64,000 nucleotides of DNA from Portulaca oleracea (GCA_029582165.1 CM055887.1:10003190-10067189), one strand, 5' to 3'. Counted from the stretch's first letter, positions 1 to 11,133 are shown. Program-made: numbers and translations. Notes: generated from the letters alone by a model not told the origin.

Positions 1-480
1 CAAATATATAAGTTTTACACACCATAAACTAATATATAAATTTTGCACACCAAAAACTATATATTTTCTGACACTAAAAACTATATATTTGCACGCCAAA
101 TATATAATTAAGTTTTACACACCAAAAGTAATCTATAAGTTTTGAACACCAAAAATTATATATTTGCACGCCAAATATATAAGTTATGCACGCCAAAAAA
201 CAATATATTTGCACGCCAAATATATAAGTCTTACAAACCATAAACTAATATATAAATTCTGCACACCAAAAACTATATATTTGCACGCCAAATATATAAG
301 TTTTACACACCATTAACTAACATATAAGTTTTGCACACCAAAAACTATATATTTATGCACGCTAAATATATAAGTTCTGCACAACAAAAAGCTATATATA
401 GACTTTTGTGCACACTGACAAAGACTTATTTACACACTACTCTAGTCTCCTTTGCACACCAATACAGACTAATTTTTAAC
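1..480. repeat. AT-rich minisatellite
   Basis: Two alternating short phrases, GCACACCAAAAACTATATAT and GCACGCCAAATATATAAG, recur many times in the same orientation with small changes. Together they form an imperfect tandem array that is already under way at the window edge. Related but looser phrases (TTTACACACCAATAC, TTTGCACA) continue to about 700. No coding capacity is seen. The left end lies outside the window. Confidence 0.75.
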
Positions 481-732
481 TAGCATAAATTCCTTTACAC
501 ACCAATACAAATTTCTTTGCAAATAGATCGTTGCACACTACTAGTATAAACTCCTACACACATCAACACGAACTTATTTGTACACTCGCATATGCTTCTT
601 TGCACATTAATATATATTTTTTTACGTATTATTTTTAGTGTGTATGGTAATATTGAACTATTACATACTAATATTATATGTTTGTGCATCAAATATTCTC
701 TTATTACGCGATAATTAACTATAATACATACT

Positions 733-995
733 AATCTCTCCGTCCCAAATAAGTATATAATTTTCATGTTTGACTTTTCATGGTCTCCAATGCAATTCTT
801 TTACATTTAATTTCTAACAAAGTATATTTTAAAATATTACAAAATTATATTCATAAGAAAATGTTTTTGACGAAAAATCTAATGATGTCAATTTTATATT
901 TTAAATCATTATAAATATTGAATAATTACCGGTCAAAATATATAAAATTTGACAGCACGCATCCCACAACGACTTATATTAAGGGACGAAGGAGT
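733..995. mobile_element. Stowaway-like MITE
   Basis: The left end reads CTCTCCGTCCCAAATAAG. The right end is its approximate reverse complement (CTTATATTAAGGGACGAAGGAG). Both ends sit next to TA. The CTCCNTCCGTCCC-type terminus with a TA target is the signature of plant Tc1/mariner Stowaway MITEs. The interior is AT-rich and non-coding, and the length of about 260 bp is normal for the group. Confidence 0.65.
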
Positions 996-2230
996 AACAA
1001 TTTTTCATACAATAAAAATGATAATTAAACCTAAATTTGAATTAACTACAATATAATAAAATCTTCAACGGGAAAAAAATATCATAATAGACATTTAAAA
1101 AGTGGGTAGCTAGCAAACTAACTAAAAATAAATAAATTTAAGGAAAAGTGAAAAACTATGAGAATAAAAAAAAATCTTTGATGGACTTGTAAAAAAATAT
1201 ATATATATATGAAAATCTTAAAACAAGAAAGTACAAAGCTCTAGATTCGGATCTTTGACCCCATTGACACTAAAACTTCATCAGGACCATTGAGGTCTTG
1301 GGGGGAGATCTGAGGACCTGAGGGTCTTTCTAATAATTTTCGAACTTATTTTTATAATTAATTAAAAAGTGATTTAAGAAGGCTATGTTTGTTTGTATTT
1401 CATCCCAACCCCAGAACCAAATACGTGGGACTTGACCAGTAGAACTTTGTGGAGGATGAACAACCGCCAGCCTCCATTTTTTCCGATAGAAGGTCGTCGG
1501 AGTCAGTTGCAAACTTGGCCTCGATATATGGATTCCAGCAAGCGCAAATAACCCAACACTCGACCTATATCCAGTTTCAAATGAGGGGGATTCCGCCACC
1601 GCAGTTTCACTTTCCGGCGTCATATTCCATTTTTCTGGCAAGAAACGAGCATCATGGCCGATCAGTGATGGAAAATGGAGTTCGATTGAGGGTTGATAAA
1701 AATAAAAAAAATGACTGCGGCGCTTGACCACCATGGTGATTAGAAAAAATGTAGCTGCATTGCGTGACGAAGATAACTACCAATTTGGATAGAAGATAAA
1801 TGCCTAATTTGAAAGATATTAATGCTTAATATTAGCATATTAAAATTTTAATTTTTCAAAAATTATAAAATTTATTATTTTAAGTGTAAATAAATTGAAC
1901 GGACATGATTGATGAATGACACGTGTATGATTAATATTATTAGAATTACCATAATAACTATAATTTCCAAAAGTTAGAAATCGCTATACATACATCCAAT
2001 TAATTAATGAAAATAAAACTAACCCTTCCTGGAAACTTGCACAAGCCACTTCAGTTATACAGCTCACCTCAACCCAAATCCATGTCATCTGCCAACTAAT
2101 GAGGGTTAACAACCCGGTGGATCGATCAATCATTCTCCGTCTTTCCTTCTCCTTTTCTCTTCTACGAGCCTTTGTGGCTCATTGATCACACCATTTTGTG
2201 CATTAACATAGCTATATCATTGACAGTTAA
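996..2230. other. Intergenic, no recognised gene
   Basis: Mostly AT-rich DNA. A more balanced stretch at about 1390-1730 is open on both strands (92 codons on +, 134 on -), but neither translation resembles a known family. It has no evident start context, domain or splice structure, so I treat it as unassigned, perhaps decayed transposon or gene-fragment DNA. A short TA run lies at about 1197-1210. Confidence 0.5.
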
Positions 2231-3041
2231 AGGACTGTTTGGAGAGAAAAGTGGGGTGAATTGGGTATGGAATTAGAATCTTAGGGGGGTTGGGTATGGA
2301 ATCAGAACCCTAAATTGAAAGTGTTTGGTGAATAGAGGAATGAAATCAAAGTTATAGTTATTATTATTATTATTATTATTATGAATATAATGATAATAAT
2401 TACTATTAATAATTAATTATAATTTAAAAATTAAAACTTAATAATTATCAATTATGATCATTAATAATTAGTAATAATAATTTATTGAGATTTATTATTT
2501 AGTATTTATTTTTCATTATTTTATACTTATTATCAATTATTAATAAATAATTTAAATAATTATTAATTAATAAATAAATAATTATATTTATATTTATAAA
2601 TTATTATTAATATTGTTACTATTATTAAATAGTATTAACAATAAATTATTTAATAATATTTTTATTTGTAATGTATTATTTATTATATTTTTATTGATTA
2701 TTATAAATTATCATTAACTAATTATAATAATTAGTAATTAATATTTAATTATTAATTAATAATATTATTTATTAATATTAATATTTATTATTAATTATTA
2801 ATTATTATTAATTATTAATATTATTATTATTGTTAAATTTTGTTAATATTAATTAATATTAATTAATATTGTTAATTATTAATTATTAATATGTTTATTA
2901 ATTAATAATTTTATTACTTATAAATATTAGTTATCAAATTATTAATTATTATCAATTATTATTGATTAAATGTAACAATTAATAAATAATTATTAATATT
3001 TACATTTATTATTATTATTATTATTAATATTATTATTATTA

Positions 3042-3075
<34 letters not shown>

Positions 3076-3260
3076 GGAAGAAAAGGGATAACTTATTCCC
3101 CCCATATTTGGGATATTTCTAATCCCCCTTTTTGGCAGGGAAGCAAATCCTCAGTGATTGTTATTCCATTCCAGAAAGAGTTCTCCAAACAGTATAAACA
3201 AAAATTAGAATTCATTTCGACCTATTCCATTCCTTTTATGCTCATCAAACAGACCCTACT
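2231..3260. mobile_element. AT-rich nonautonomous element with inverted ends
   Basis: ACTGTTTGGAGA at 2234-2245 is matched exactly by TCTCCAAACAGT at 3182-3193. A looser outer pair (AGGACTGTTTGG at about 2231; CAAACAGACCCT at about 3249-3260) surrounds it. GGAATGGAAT-like words flank both inner ends. The core (about 2350-3075) is a degenerate ATT/TTA low-complexity run of roughly 700 bp. This is the layout of a hAT- or PIF-type MITE with an expanded microsatellite core. No convincing target duplication was found, so the exact ends are open. Confidence 0.5.
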
Positions 3261-3360
3261 TGTGTTTAAGTGCATAGCTCAATAGATAAAAATTTGTCCA
3301 ACAACTGTTATATTTGTAATTTGTACTATCTCCATCTCTAAATAAGTGTCAAATTTTCTA

Positions 3361-3786
3361 GGATTATTGGATGATAATATACTGAACTTTAGGGGCATTG
3401 GACAATAATACACTGAACTTTTTTTGGGACTCTAATACATTGAACTTTGAGAGTATTGGACAATAATGCACTCAGACCAATTCAGCTGGTGGTTGACGCG
3501 GTGACTGTCCTACTTTGAGGTGTCGTTTTTCTATTTTTTTTTCAGAAAAAATTTTTGCCGTGTAAGAAAATACACATAAACAGAATGACTAATATATTTT
3601 TTTGGAAAAAAATAGAAAAGCGACACCTTAAAGTAGGACAGCCACAGCGTCAACCACCAGTTGAATTAGTCTGAGCGCATTATTGTCCAATATCCTCAAA
3701 GTTCAGTGTATTAGAGTCCAAAAAAAAAGTTCAGTGCATTATTGTCCAATATCCCTAAAGTTCAGTGTATTATCTTCCAATAATCC
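3361..3786. mobile_element. Foldback MULE-type MITE, 9-bp TSD
   Basis: A 426-bp element whose two halves are near-perfect inverted copies of about 195 bp each. It begins GGATTATTGGATGATAATA and ends with the mirror TATCTTCCAATAATCC. It is flanked by an identical 9-bp duplication, AATTTTCTA, at 3352-3360 and 3787-3795. Long terminal inverted repeats plus a 9-bp duplication indicate a Mutator-superfamily nonautonomous element. Inside each arm a short phrase (ATTGGACAATAATNCACTGAA) is repeated three times in tandem. No coding sequence. Confidence 0.85.
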
Positions 3787-4091
3787 AATTTTCTAACTAC
3801 TTTTTCTCTTTTTATTTGTCAAATTTATAATTTGAGTAATTAAAATACCCATATTACCATTAATTAATAAATAAGATTTATTTTACCTTTTATGATGTTC
3901 TCCTTTATTCCTACTAATTGAAAGGACATATTTGTCCAAGTCCAACTTTTTACCCAATTTTATAGGCACCTTAGATTTTTAAATGGTTTTTTTTGACACT
4001 TATAATAAGGGACAAAGGTATTACTTTGACTTTCTTAATGTTCTATTCCCATTTTTTTTTTTGGCACAAACGACAGCAAGACAAAACTAAA

Positions 4092-4206
4092 CTATTCATC
4101 CAGAAAGGGTCCGCTCTTTGCCGCTTTGGCCAGAGCATGTGCTTCCCGGATTACTTGGCGGCCTACTTTAATTAACCTAAAGGACGCAAAAACCAGCAAA
4201 TGACTC
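4092..4206 (-). pseudogene. LINE RNase H, C-terminal end
   Basis: Continuation of the RNase H from 8829 across the copia insertion. The minus strand reads FRLIKVGRQVIREAHALAKA and then stops at 4092-4094. The REAHALAKAA block is the usual C-terminal helix of LINE-encoded RNase H in plants. A short 3' untranslated stretch and the poly(A) follow. Confidence 0.75.
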
Positions 4207-4824
4207 TGTCAGGATTCTCAAGGGGTAGTTAACAGACAAACAATAATAAAGGGGCGAAAAATAAATAATAAAGATTCAACATAAGGAATTAACGTGGAAA
4301 AACCCAAACCGGGAAAAAACCACGAACGATGCACTATCAGAGGATTACAACGGTGTTTCAGAGATTCCCAGACCTTCACAATCTCTCACAACCTCCCTAG
4401 AGTTACAACCTGAGAACTCAACACTCACAGATGAGCCTCACACAACTCCCTCAAGGACACAGAGATCACAGGTCAATCTCTTGTGGTATAAGATGAAACA
4501 CTCTCAATTGCTATGCAAATAAACTTAACACCTAGGTCCTATTTATAGTCAAGACTACAACATAATATTGACTTTCCAAAAAACATGTGTTTCCTAATAA
4601 TTTGATACTATATTCCAAAGTAATATTATATTTCCATGTGATTGCCCTATCACAATTTGGTAACAAATATAATATTTTCCACTTTATATAATATCTTTCC
4701 TTAATGAACACAATCTTGGAAGATCTTCAATATTATATGAAACTTGTCCACCAAGCATAATTTTGGCTTTCCAAAATTCATCCCACCAAAATAATAATTT
4801 GGGCTCCACACAATTAACCCAACA
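4207..4824 (-). repeat. 3' LTR of the copia element
   Basis: Nearly identical to the LTR at 8206-8823, with only scattered substitutions, which implies a fairly recent insertion. On the minus strand it carries a probable TATA box (ACTATAAATAGGA, about 4538-4550) and the TG...CA termini, although the left terminus reads TGTCAGG where the other LTR has TGTTAGG. Confidence 0.88.
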
Positions 4825-5027
4825 ATCTCCCACTTGGAGACCAAATTGTAGCATTCGCCGTTCATTGCCACCACCACTCGTCCTCGAATCCTCTGGTACA
4901 TCCATCTCGATCTTGTTCAGCAAAGATCAACAGATGTCCCAGTTCACCTCACAACAACTCCTCTTTTTGCAACAGGCTCCCACTTGAACTGATCACGCCC
5001 CTGCAACTTCGACATACGCATCATCAT

Positions 5028-5498
5028 CTACAACTTAGGGGAATTTTGGATTGAGATTTTACCTCGTGTTGAACTTGTCCCATTCCCGTGCAGGTTAGAT
5101 GTGTTCCTTGGCTGACCATCCATTCCCGTAGCCTCGATGGGAAACCCCCTCATTTCTGGTACCCTTCTCTCATCAGAGAAGCTAACACGCCTTTGATGAG
5201 CATTAACCGACATCTTAGAGTTATCAATGACAGAATATAGCTTACCCTCTTTCCTACCATTTGCAATTATCAGAGATCCTTTCGTTACCCTCCAATGACC
5301 ATCTTCAAATCTCGTCGTGAACCCCTCCTCATCCAGTTGACTCACAGATACAAGGTTCTTGGTCAGACCCGGGACATACCGGACATTCTTCAACCTCCAA
5401 GTTCCATCCTTAGAAGTTTTAATGTTCACATCACCTCTTCCTAGCACCTTTAGGTTGTGACCGTTTGCAAGCCTAACCCTACCAAACCTCCCACTCAC
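5028..5498 (-). pseudogene. copia protease/pre-integrase remnant
   Basis: Frame-shifted continuation of the gag reading. GRFGRVRLANGHNLKVLGRG and NVRYVPGLTKNLVSVSQL are the conserved stretch between protease and the GAG-pre-integrase domain of copia polyproteins. After about residue 90 it leaves the canonical sequence (a basic tail, VNAHQRRVSFSDERR) and stops. Integrase, RT and RNase H are absent. The same gag-to-tail fusion may be a family trait, not a private deletion of this copy. Confidence 0.75.
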
Positions 5499-6332
5499 AA
5501 AATTGCTAAAAAGGCCTCCTTGCTAGACGAAGAGTGAAACGAAGCACCCGAATCTATCACCCAACCCCCTTCTGACTTGTCAACACTAACAGTTAAGGCA
5601 TCACCAAAATCCTCAACAGAATATACCGAGTCCTGGTCATTATGGCTGCTCTTCTTAGGTTTGGAACAATCCCTACGAAAATGACCTTTATCATCACAGT
5701 TCCAACACAACACTTGCTCAATGTTTTGACCTCTAGATTTTGATCGACCCCGACCCAAACTCCCACTATTCTTCCTACCCTTGACAGTCAAAGCATCCCC
5801 CGAAGACTCAGACACATCGGAATCTTTCCTACGAATACTTTCATTCAGAACCAAGTCTCTAATTTCCCCAAACTTCAGTTTCTCATCCTTCTTAGTTGAA
5901 GAAGTTACAGAAGTCGCGAAATTTTCCCAAGACTTAAGTAGGGTAGCCAATAGTATATTAGCATTCATCTCATCGTCGAACTTAAATCCCACAGAGGTTA
6001 ATTTTGATAGTATCATATTCAACTCATTCATACTATCATGCATATCACCAGACCCATGCATCTTAAATTCAAACAAACGACGTAACACATATACCTTGTT
6101 CACCGCCGAAGATTTCTCATATGTGTTTTGCAAGGCCTCGAGCAAATCTTTCGTCATTTTCTGATCTATGACATTGAAAGCCACATTCCGAGCTAGCGTC
6201 AGCCTGACCGTACTGAATGCCTGACCATCAAGCTCTTCCCAATCCTTCTGTTCCATCTCTTTTGGCTTATCACCCATCGCAAGATACAACCTTTGCTGGC
6301 GGAGCACATTCTCAACGCGAATCCTCCACCAT

Positions 6333-8098
6333 TGTTTAGTCTCATTTTAGGGGCTAAATACCACTCATTTACGCTCAAGTCTATTGCCGTTCCCTAATAA
6401 AATGGTTATTTATTACGTGTTTTGTGATTATTAGGTTTTAAGTTCGGAGAATAATAAAAGGGGGCGAAGTTGCGGAAAAAGGTGATAACTCGGTCATCCC
6501 GAGACCTTTGGAGCCGATTTGATGCCGTGGTGAAGACCCAGGAAGCAAGGGAGACCAACCGTGCGTAAAGGAGAGGGATTTCGGGCCAAAAGGCTAAGTA
6601 TGGGGGCATCCAGGCTCGTAGCGTTCGCTACAACAGCTGAAGAGCGTAGCGGTCGCTACGCCTATTGTAGCGATCGCTACGAGCCCAGCGAAGGTTCACG
6701 CGTAGCGGTCGCTACCCCATTCATAGCGCCCGCTACGATGAAGCCCTGATTTTCCAAGTTTTCCTGCTGACGGTCGTAGCGTTCGCTACGCACTCCGTAG
6801 CGTTCGCTACACACTCCGTAGCGTTCGCTACGGATGATTGACTGGGTCACGACGCTGGGCATAACGGACGCCTTGGAGCTGAAATGTTCGCCTGCTTTGG
6901 GTCGAAACGAATGCTACGATGTCCGTAGCGTTCGCGACGACCTTATTTCCTGCATAATTTTCGGCCAAAACGACTGTGTTCTGGCCTTCTTCCCCTGGGT
7001 TTTAATTAGGCCGTCTTGTCACTTTCAAAGGAGAGTTTTTCTGGAGCTTTATTTTCTTTCCCTTTACATCTTCTATCTTTCAAGAGTTTTAGGATTAGCT
7101 TTTGGGGGATTAACTTCTACTTTGTTGATTAATTACTTTCTTCAATCAAGGCCAATTGCTCTTCATCATTTGGGTATTATTGCTCTTCATTTATTGCCAA
7201 TTTATTGCTCATCCATTTAGGTATAATCTCTTTTCTCCTCATTTTAATGTTTCCAAATGCTTTGTTGCTTGTGTTTAGTGTAGTTTTATGTTGTTAATCA
7301 TAGTGGTTAGTTTTAATATCCATCCTTTGAGTAGAACCATGCTAGGGTTTTATTGGTTGTGTGTTGCTAATTTCTCCACCATGTCTAGAGGCTAATCTTC
7401 CTTGAGGTGAGGGGGTGATTAAGGCCTTAATGGGTTTTGGCTAAGGTGTTTATTGATTAAAGTGTGTTTTAGTTGGAGGAGTCTATTTCCACTTGGTGTC
7501 TTCTCATTGGGGGTGGCGGTTCAAGGTCCGAGAGCTCTTTGAATCGTTATACACTCAATGGGAAGCCTAGAGTGGGATAGTTAGGTCTACGCTTACGAGG
7601 GTAAGTGTAGGCTTAACTAGGAATTAATGCAATTCTCAACCCCGATGGTCCATGGTGGACATAGGGTCGTTAATTTGAATCTTCCTCGAGGGAGGAGATT
7701 CATCGTGGCCCCTTTCCCGCGTTGTTCCATGGATAAATCCAACTTTATGCGCTTTAGTCATGAAAACTCCTTGATCAAAGATTCCGTTAAGTGTCTAAAA
7801 CCCCCGAACCTCTCTTTGTCTAATTATCACCTAGTTAATCATCTTTCTAGTTTTAATTTTGTCATAATCAAAGTGATCTTTGCTCCGTAATTTATTTCTC
7901 GATTCAAGGCTAAAACCGAAACAAAATACGAGAATTTAGGCCACATGCTCCCTGAGTTCGACATTTTGCACCGGCCTGCAAACCGTTGTACACTTACCTT
8001 AGCAATCTTATCCCGACCGTTGACCTAGATTCTTTGACCAAGGCCGCCAGCTCCCTGAGAGAGAATGACAATACCGAGGTCTAACAAACCGCTGTACA
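6333..8098 (+). mobile_element. Solo LTR (gypsy-type) inserted in copia gag
   Basis: A 1,766-bp segment starting TGTTTAGTCTC and ending CGCTGTACA, flanked by ACCAT at 6328-6332 and 8099-8103. Excising it with one ACCAT copy restores the gag frame exactly, which proves the borders. No gag, pol or second LTR is inside, so it is most likely a solo LTR. The phrase GCTCCCTGAGTTCGAC followed by TTTTGCACCGGCC near the end recalls long LTRs of plant gypsy elements. Orientation is inferred only from this phrase. A cluster of palindromes lies at 6618-6940. Confidence 0.82.
6618..6940. repeat. Cluster of GTAGCG-NN-CGCTAC palindromes
   Basis: Within the solo LTR the 14-mer GTAGCGNNCGCTAC recurs with different centres: TT at 6618, GT at 6646, AT at 6667 (a perfect palindrome), then GT, TT, TT and TT up to about 6832. 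Degenerate forms (ATAGCGCCCGCTAC, GTAGCGTTCGCGAC) also occur, the last near 6926. The arms stay fixed while the centre and the spacers vary. Confidence 0.8.
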
Positions 8099-8191
8099 AC
8101 CATGCGTAGTCTTTCCTATCGAACTCCGGAATCTTCACAATAGCGCCCGCCATTGCTTCTCAGTCTGCAGATCAACCACGCTCCAACCAAA

Positions 8192-8203
8192 GCTCTGATA
8201 CCA
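8192..8203 (-). other. tRNA-iMet primer binding site
   Basis: The minus strand reads TGGTATCAGAGC two bases after the 5' LTR. This is the complement of the 3' end of initiator tRNA-Met, the standard primer of plant copia elements. It fixes the element's orientation as minus. Confidence 0.88.
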
Positions 8204-8205
8204 CT

Positions 8206-8823
8206 TGTTAGGATTCTCAGGGCGTAGTTAACAGACAAACAATAATAAAGGGGCGAAAAATAAATAATAAAGATTCAACATAAGGAATTAACGTGGAAAA
8301 ATCCAAACCGGGAAAAAACCACGAACGATGCACTATCAGAGGATTACAACGGTGTTTAAGAGATTCCCAGACCTCCACAATCTCTCACAACCTCCCTAGA
8401 GTTACAACCTGAGAACTCAACACTCACAGATGAGCCTCACACAACTCCTTCAGGGACACAGAGATTACAGGTCAATCTCTTGTGGTATAAGATGAAACAC
8501 TCTCAATTGCTATGCAAATAAACCTAACACCTAGGTCCTATTTATAGTCAAGACTACAACATAATATTGACTTTCCAAAAAACATGTGTTTCCTAATAAT
8601 TTGATACTATATTCCAAAGTAATATTATATTTCCATGTGATTGCCTTATCACAATTTGGTAACAAATATAATATTTTCCACTTTATATAATATCTTTCCT
8701 TAATGAACACAATCTTGGAAGATCTTCAATATTATATGAAACTTGTCCACCAAGCATAATTTTGGCTTTCCACAATTCATCCCACTAAAATAATAATTTG
8801 GGATCCACACAATTAACCCAACA
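8206..8823 (-). repeat. 5' LTR of the copia element
   Basis: Starts, in minus-strand reading, at the GACTC duplication and ends two bases before the primer site. A TATA-like box ACTATAAATAGGA lies at about 8537-8549. It matches the other LTR over its full 618 bp with few differences. Confidence 0.88.
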
Positions 8824-8828
8824 GACTC

Positions 8829-9110
8829 TTACAAGCTTTAACTAACTCCTGACATATCGGACTTGCCCCCCTGAAACCAGGAAACAACTTCACCGTGATC
8901 AGGGAATCCGTCAGAATATTTATTGATTTCCAACCCTTCTCCTTTGCAACTAACATTACTTCTTCGATTGCCAAAATCTCCATTAATTTGTAGTGCTGAT
9001 AGCCCCAAAAGACGTTTACTTCCACGGATGCAATGTCCCTGAACTTCCGCAACCCACCCGATACCTCCTTGCAGCGTATCTTTATCCCACGCCCCATCAC
9101 ACTTGACAGT
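8829..9110 (-). pseudogene. LINE RNase H, first part
   Basis: The minus strand encodes a ribonuclease H start (VTVKCDGAWD, with the first catalytic Asp) in one frame. After a small frameshift near 9040, the centre (EEVMLVAKEKGW, then NILTDS with the second-strand Asp) follows in another. It ends at the copia insertion at 8828. Removing that element and one GACTC copy rejoins it in frame with the piece at 4092-4206, so the reading frame was open at this point when the copia element landed. Confidence 0.78.
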
Positions 9111-9766
9111 TACTGTTTCAGAAGCTCCTCTTGGATCTTCCAAATGAACTCGGTTGCCGTCCTCCCCTCGCTGCACCTTCCCTCCTCCTTTTCCCGTGCC
9201 TCCTTTTTACGCATTTGCATTTTCCAAATGTTACTGCAAGTTTCTCTTACCCCATTCATCACCTTTGCCGGGTGCAAACTTTTGTTGTGAAAGCAAACAT
9301 CATTTTGACCTATCCAAATTGCCCAACAAATCACTACAAACTCCATCACCAGTTCCCTCCCATTTCCCTTCTGCTTAAAGAGATGTGAGATCCAATTATG
9401 AACCCAGGTACCCCATGGGACCTCAAGATGGGTTTGGTTAATCATACCAATGTTCAATGCAAACCACAACCTCCTCACCCCATCACAGTCCCTGAATAAA
9501 TGTTGTTCCGATTCCTCCTCACGATCACAAATTCTGCATATGGAATTGATAGTGGAGTCCCATCGTGCTCTTTTATTGGCGGTTGGTAGTGCTTCGTTTA
9601 TTAGCTTCCAAAGATGTGTTTTCCATTTTGTTTGAACATCCAAACCCCAGATTCTCTTCCAGTTCCTCGCCTTCGCAGCTGGGATCATTCGTCCCCATTT
9701 TCCTTCTCTCACGTGGGACTCCCAGATGAAATGATAACCATATTTGACTGTATAAAGTCCATCCAT
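9110..9766 (-). pseudogene. LINE zf-RVT zinc-binding region
   Basis: An open stretch of 218 codons. It has the plant LINE signature downstream of RT: a tryptophan-rich lead (IWGLDVQTKWKTHLWKL), then CRICDREEESEQHLFRDC, a C-x2-C-x7-H-x4-C zinc-binding arrangement. LWFALN and CWAIWIGQND follow. It is the zf-RVT connector between RT and RNase H. The next domain continues just downstream (lower coordinates) in a shifted frame. It is part of the minus-strand LINE and not an independent gene. Confidence 0.82.
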
Positions 9767-10170
9767 TGAATGTCCCCAGAATAATTTATCTTCCGCTTCT
9801 ATATCACGCAGAGGGTAAGCGAGGATGTTTCTAGCAGAGGCCCAAGTGAACGATTGGGATATCAGCTGAGAGTTCCATCCTCCTTGAGGTGAGAAGAGAC
9901 ATCTAACTAGCTTCCCTTCCTATTGTTCCTTATCTTGGTTTCCTCTGAGTTGCACGCTCTCATTACCGGCCCAAACATCTTCCAAGACCCTACATCTATT
10001 CCCACTGCCTACTATCATCCTTATCCCCGACCGGACCCCCTCTACTGCTTTACACATGCTTCGCCATGTCTAGCCATGGACTTTCTGCAATGGCTTTGTA
10101 TGGGAGACACCCTTTTATAATGAGCCTTGTACACTCTAGCAAGCAAAGACGATTGATGCAATTCTAGTCT

Positions 10171-11071
10171 CTAAGCTTGTTTGAGCAAGAGTGCATCATT
10201 AACCCAAGCTGTACACTTTAGTCCTAGACCCCCGGTTTTAGGCATGAAAACCTTTTCTTTGGGAACCCAATGCTTACCCTTTTTATTACCACTCGTCCAC
10301 CAGAAGAAATTCAACATCAGGCTATCAATTTTGTCAGCAAGATGAATTGGTATCTTAACAAACATGAGAAGGTGTTTGTGTAAAGCCGCCAACACCGAGC
10401 TTATCAAGATGATCCTTCTTGCTGGTGATAAAAGGGAGGCTTTCGAAGCCTGCAACTTCCTCTCTATATCTTCCAGTAAGAAACCGAACTGGTTAGTCTT
10501 GTGCTTTTGCACAATTGGAGGGACTCCTAAGTATTTCTCAAAGTAATCACAAAGCCCAAAAGAGTTCTGAGTCCTTCTTTACTGTCCTGGTCGGTGTAGG
10601 TGACACCATGACATGCAATTTCTCCTCATTGACCACCGTGACTTGATATAGCACAGAAGTCATCTAACAAATTTTTCAGATTACTGCAAGCATCCCAGCT
10701 GACCTCCGTGAAAAAAATCGAGTCATCAACGAAGAAGAGGTGGTTTATGCTAGGGCGTCCTCTAGCCACCCTCATGCCTTTGATCAAGTTCCTCTCCTGG
10801 GCTAACCTCAGGTTTGATGCAAGCACATCAAGACAAAGAATGAAAAGATACGGCAAGAACGGGTCCCCTTGTCTTAGGCCCGCCTCCGGGGCAAAGGTTG
10901 GAGATGAATTCACATTAATCACAATAGCGTACCTCACCGTGGTGATGCATTCCATGATAAGCGCAACCAAGTTCCTCGGGAACCCCACCGTTTGTAACAC
11001 TCTCCTGAGAAATTCCCAACTTACCCGGTTTGTTCATATCCACCTTGATAGCGGCCAACATGGGTCCTTGT
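10171..11071 (-). pseudogene. LINE reverse transcriptase, 3' half
   Basis: Minus-strand reading begins with a weak RT block A (AIKVDMNKPG near 11030). It continues at 11000-10626 with the block GLRQGDPFLPYLFIL and the catalytic box FVDDS, in which both aspartates are kept. A frame break follows, then 10512-10171 carries the RT C-terminal part (LSPARRIILISSVLAALHKH, then NFFWW). The family is the L1-clade plant LINE polymerase (RVT_1). The N-terminal endonuclease and early RT are missing through 5' truncation. Several frameshifts show it is dead. Confidence 0.8.
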
Positions 11072-11133
11072 TTCTATTCCCATTAACAAGAGGGGAAAAA
11101 AGTATGTCAAGGTTAGGTATGAGTTCAAAATAA

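Larger units (their letters stand above)
5495..8153 (-). pseudogene. copia gag with zinc knuckle, split by an LTR
   Basis: The minus-strand start codon is at 8153-8151 (MAGAIVKIPEFDRKDYA). The reading is cut at 8099 by the inserted LTR. It resumes in frame at 6332 (WWRIRVENVLRQQRLYLAMG) once one ACCAT copy is dropped. The central part matches the UBN2/gag-polypeptide family of copia elements. A CCHC zinc knuckle (CWNCDDKGHFRRDC) lies near 5690, followed by the protease motif WVIDSGASFH. Near 5497 the frame shifts. Gag would package the RNA into virus-like particles. It was probably functional until the LTR insertion. Confidence 0.85.
4207..8823 (-). mobile_element. Nonautonomous Ty1/copia element (gag + partial protease)
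   Basis: Two 618-bp LTRs (4207-4824 and 8206-8823) bound a 3.4-kb interior. The flanking duplication is GACTC at 4202-4206 and 8824-8828. Read on the minus strand, the LTR runs TGTTGGGTTAATTGTG to CCTAACA. A primer site for initiator tRNA-Met follows the 5' LTR, and a polypurine tract (CCAAGTGGGAGAT) precedes the 3' LTR. The interior encodes gag, the start of protease and a short pre-integrase stretch, but no integrase, RT or RNase H. It needed a helper to move. A later LTR insertion (6333-8098) accounts for half of the interior. Confidence 0.9.
4054..11071 (-). mobile_element. 5'-truncated L1-type LINE (hosting a copia element)
   Basis: The target-site duplication TTCTATTCCCATT occurs at 4041-4053 and again at 11072-11084. 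Just inside the left copy is a T-run (4052-4062), the poly(A) tail of a minus-strand insertion. At the right end the element starts inside the reverse transcriptase, a typical 5' truncation from target-primed reverse transcription. The protein order on the minus strand is RT, zinc-finger zf-RVT, then RNase H. RNase H is split by the copia element at 4207-8823. Without that element the LINE is about 2.4 kb. Confidence 0.88.

Noticed and set aside
1330..1734. A possible 134-codon minus-strand gene
   Set aside because: No recognisable family, overlapping open frame on the other strand, no supporting signals; listed only as unassigned DNA.
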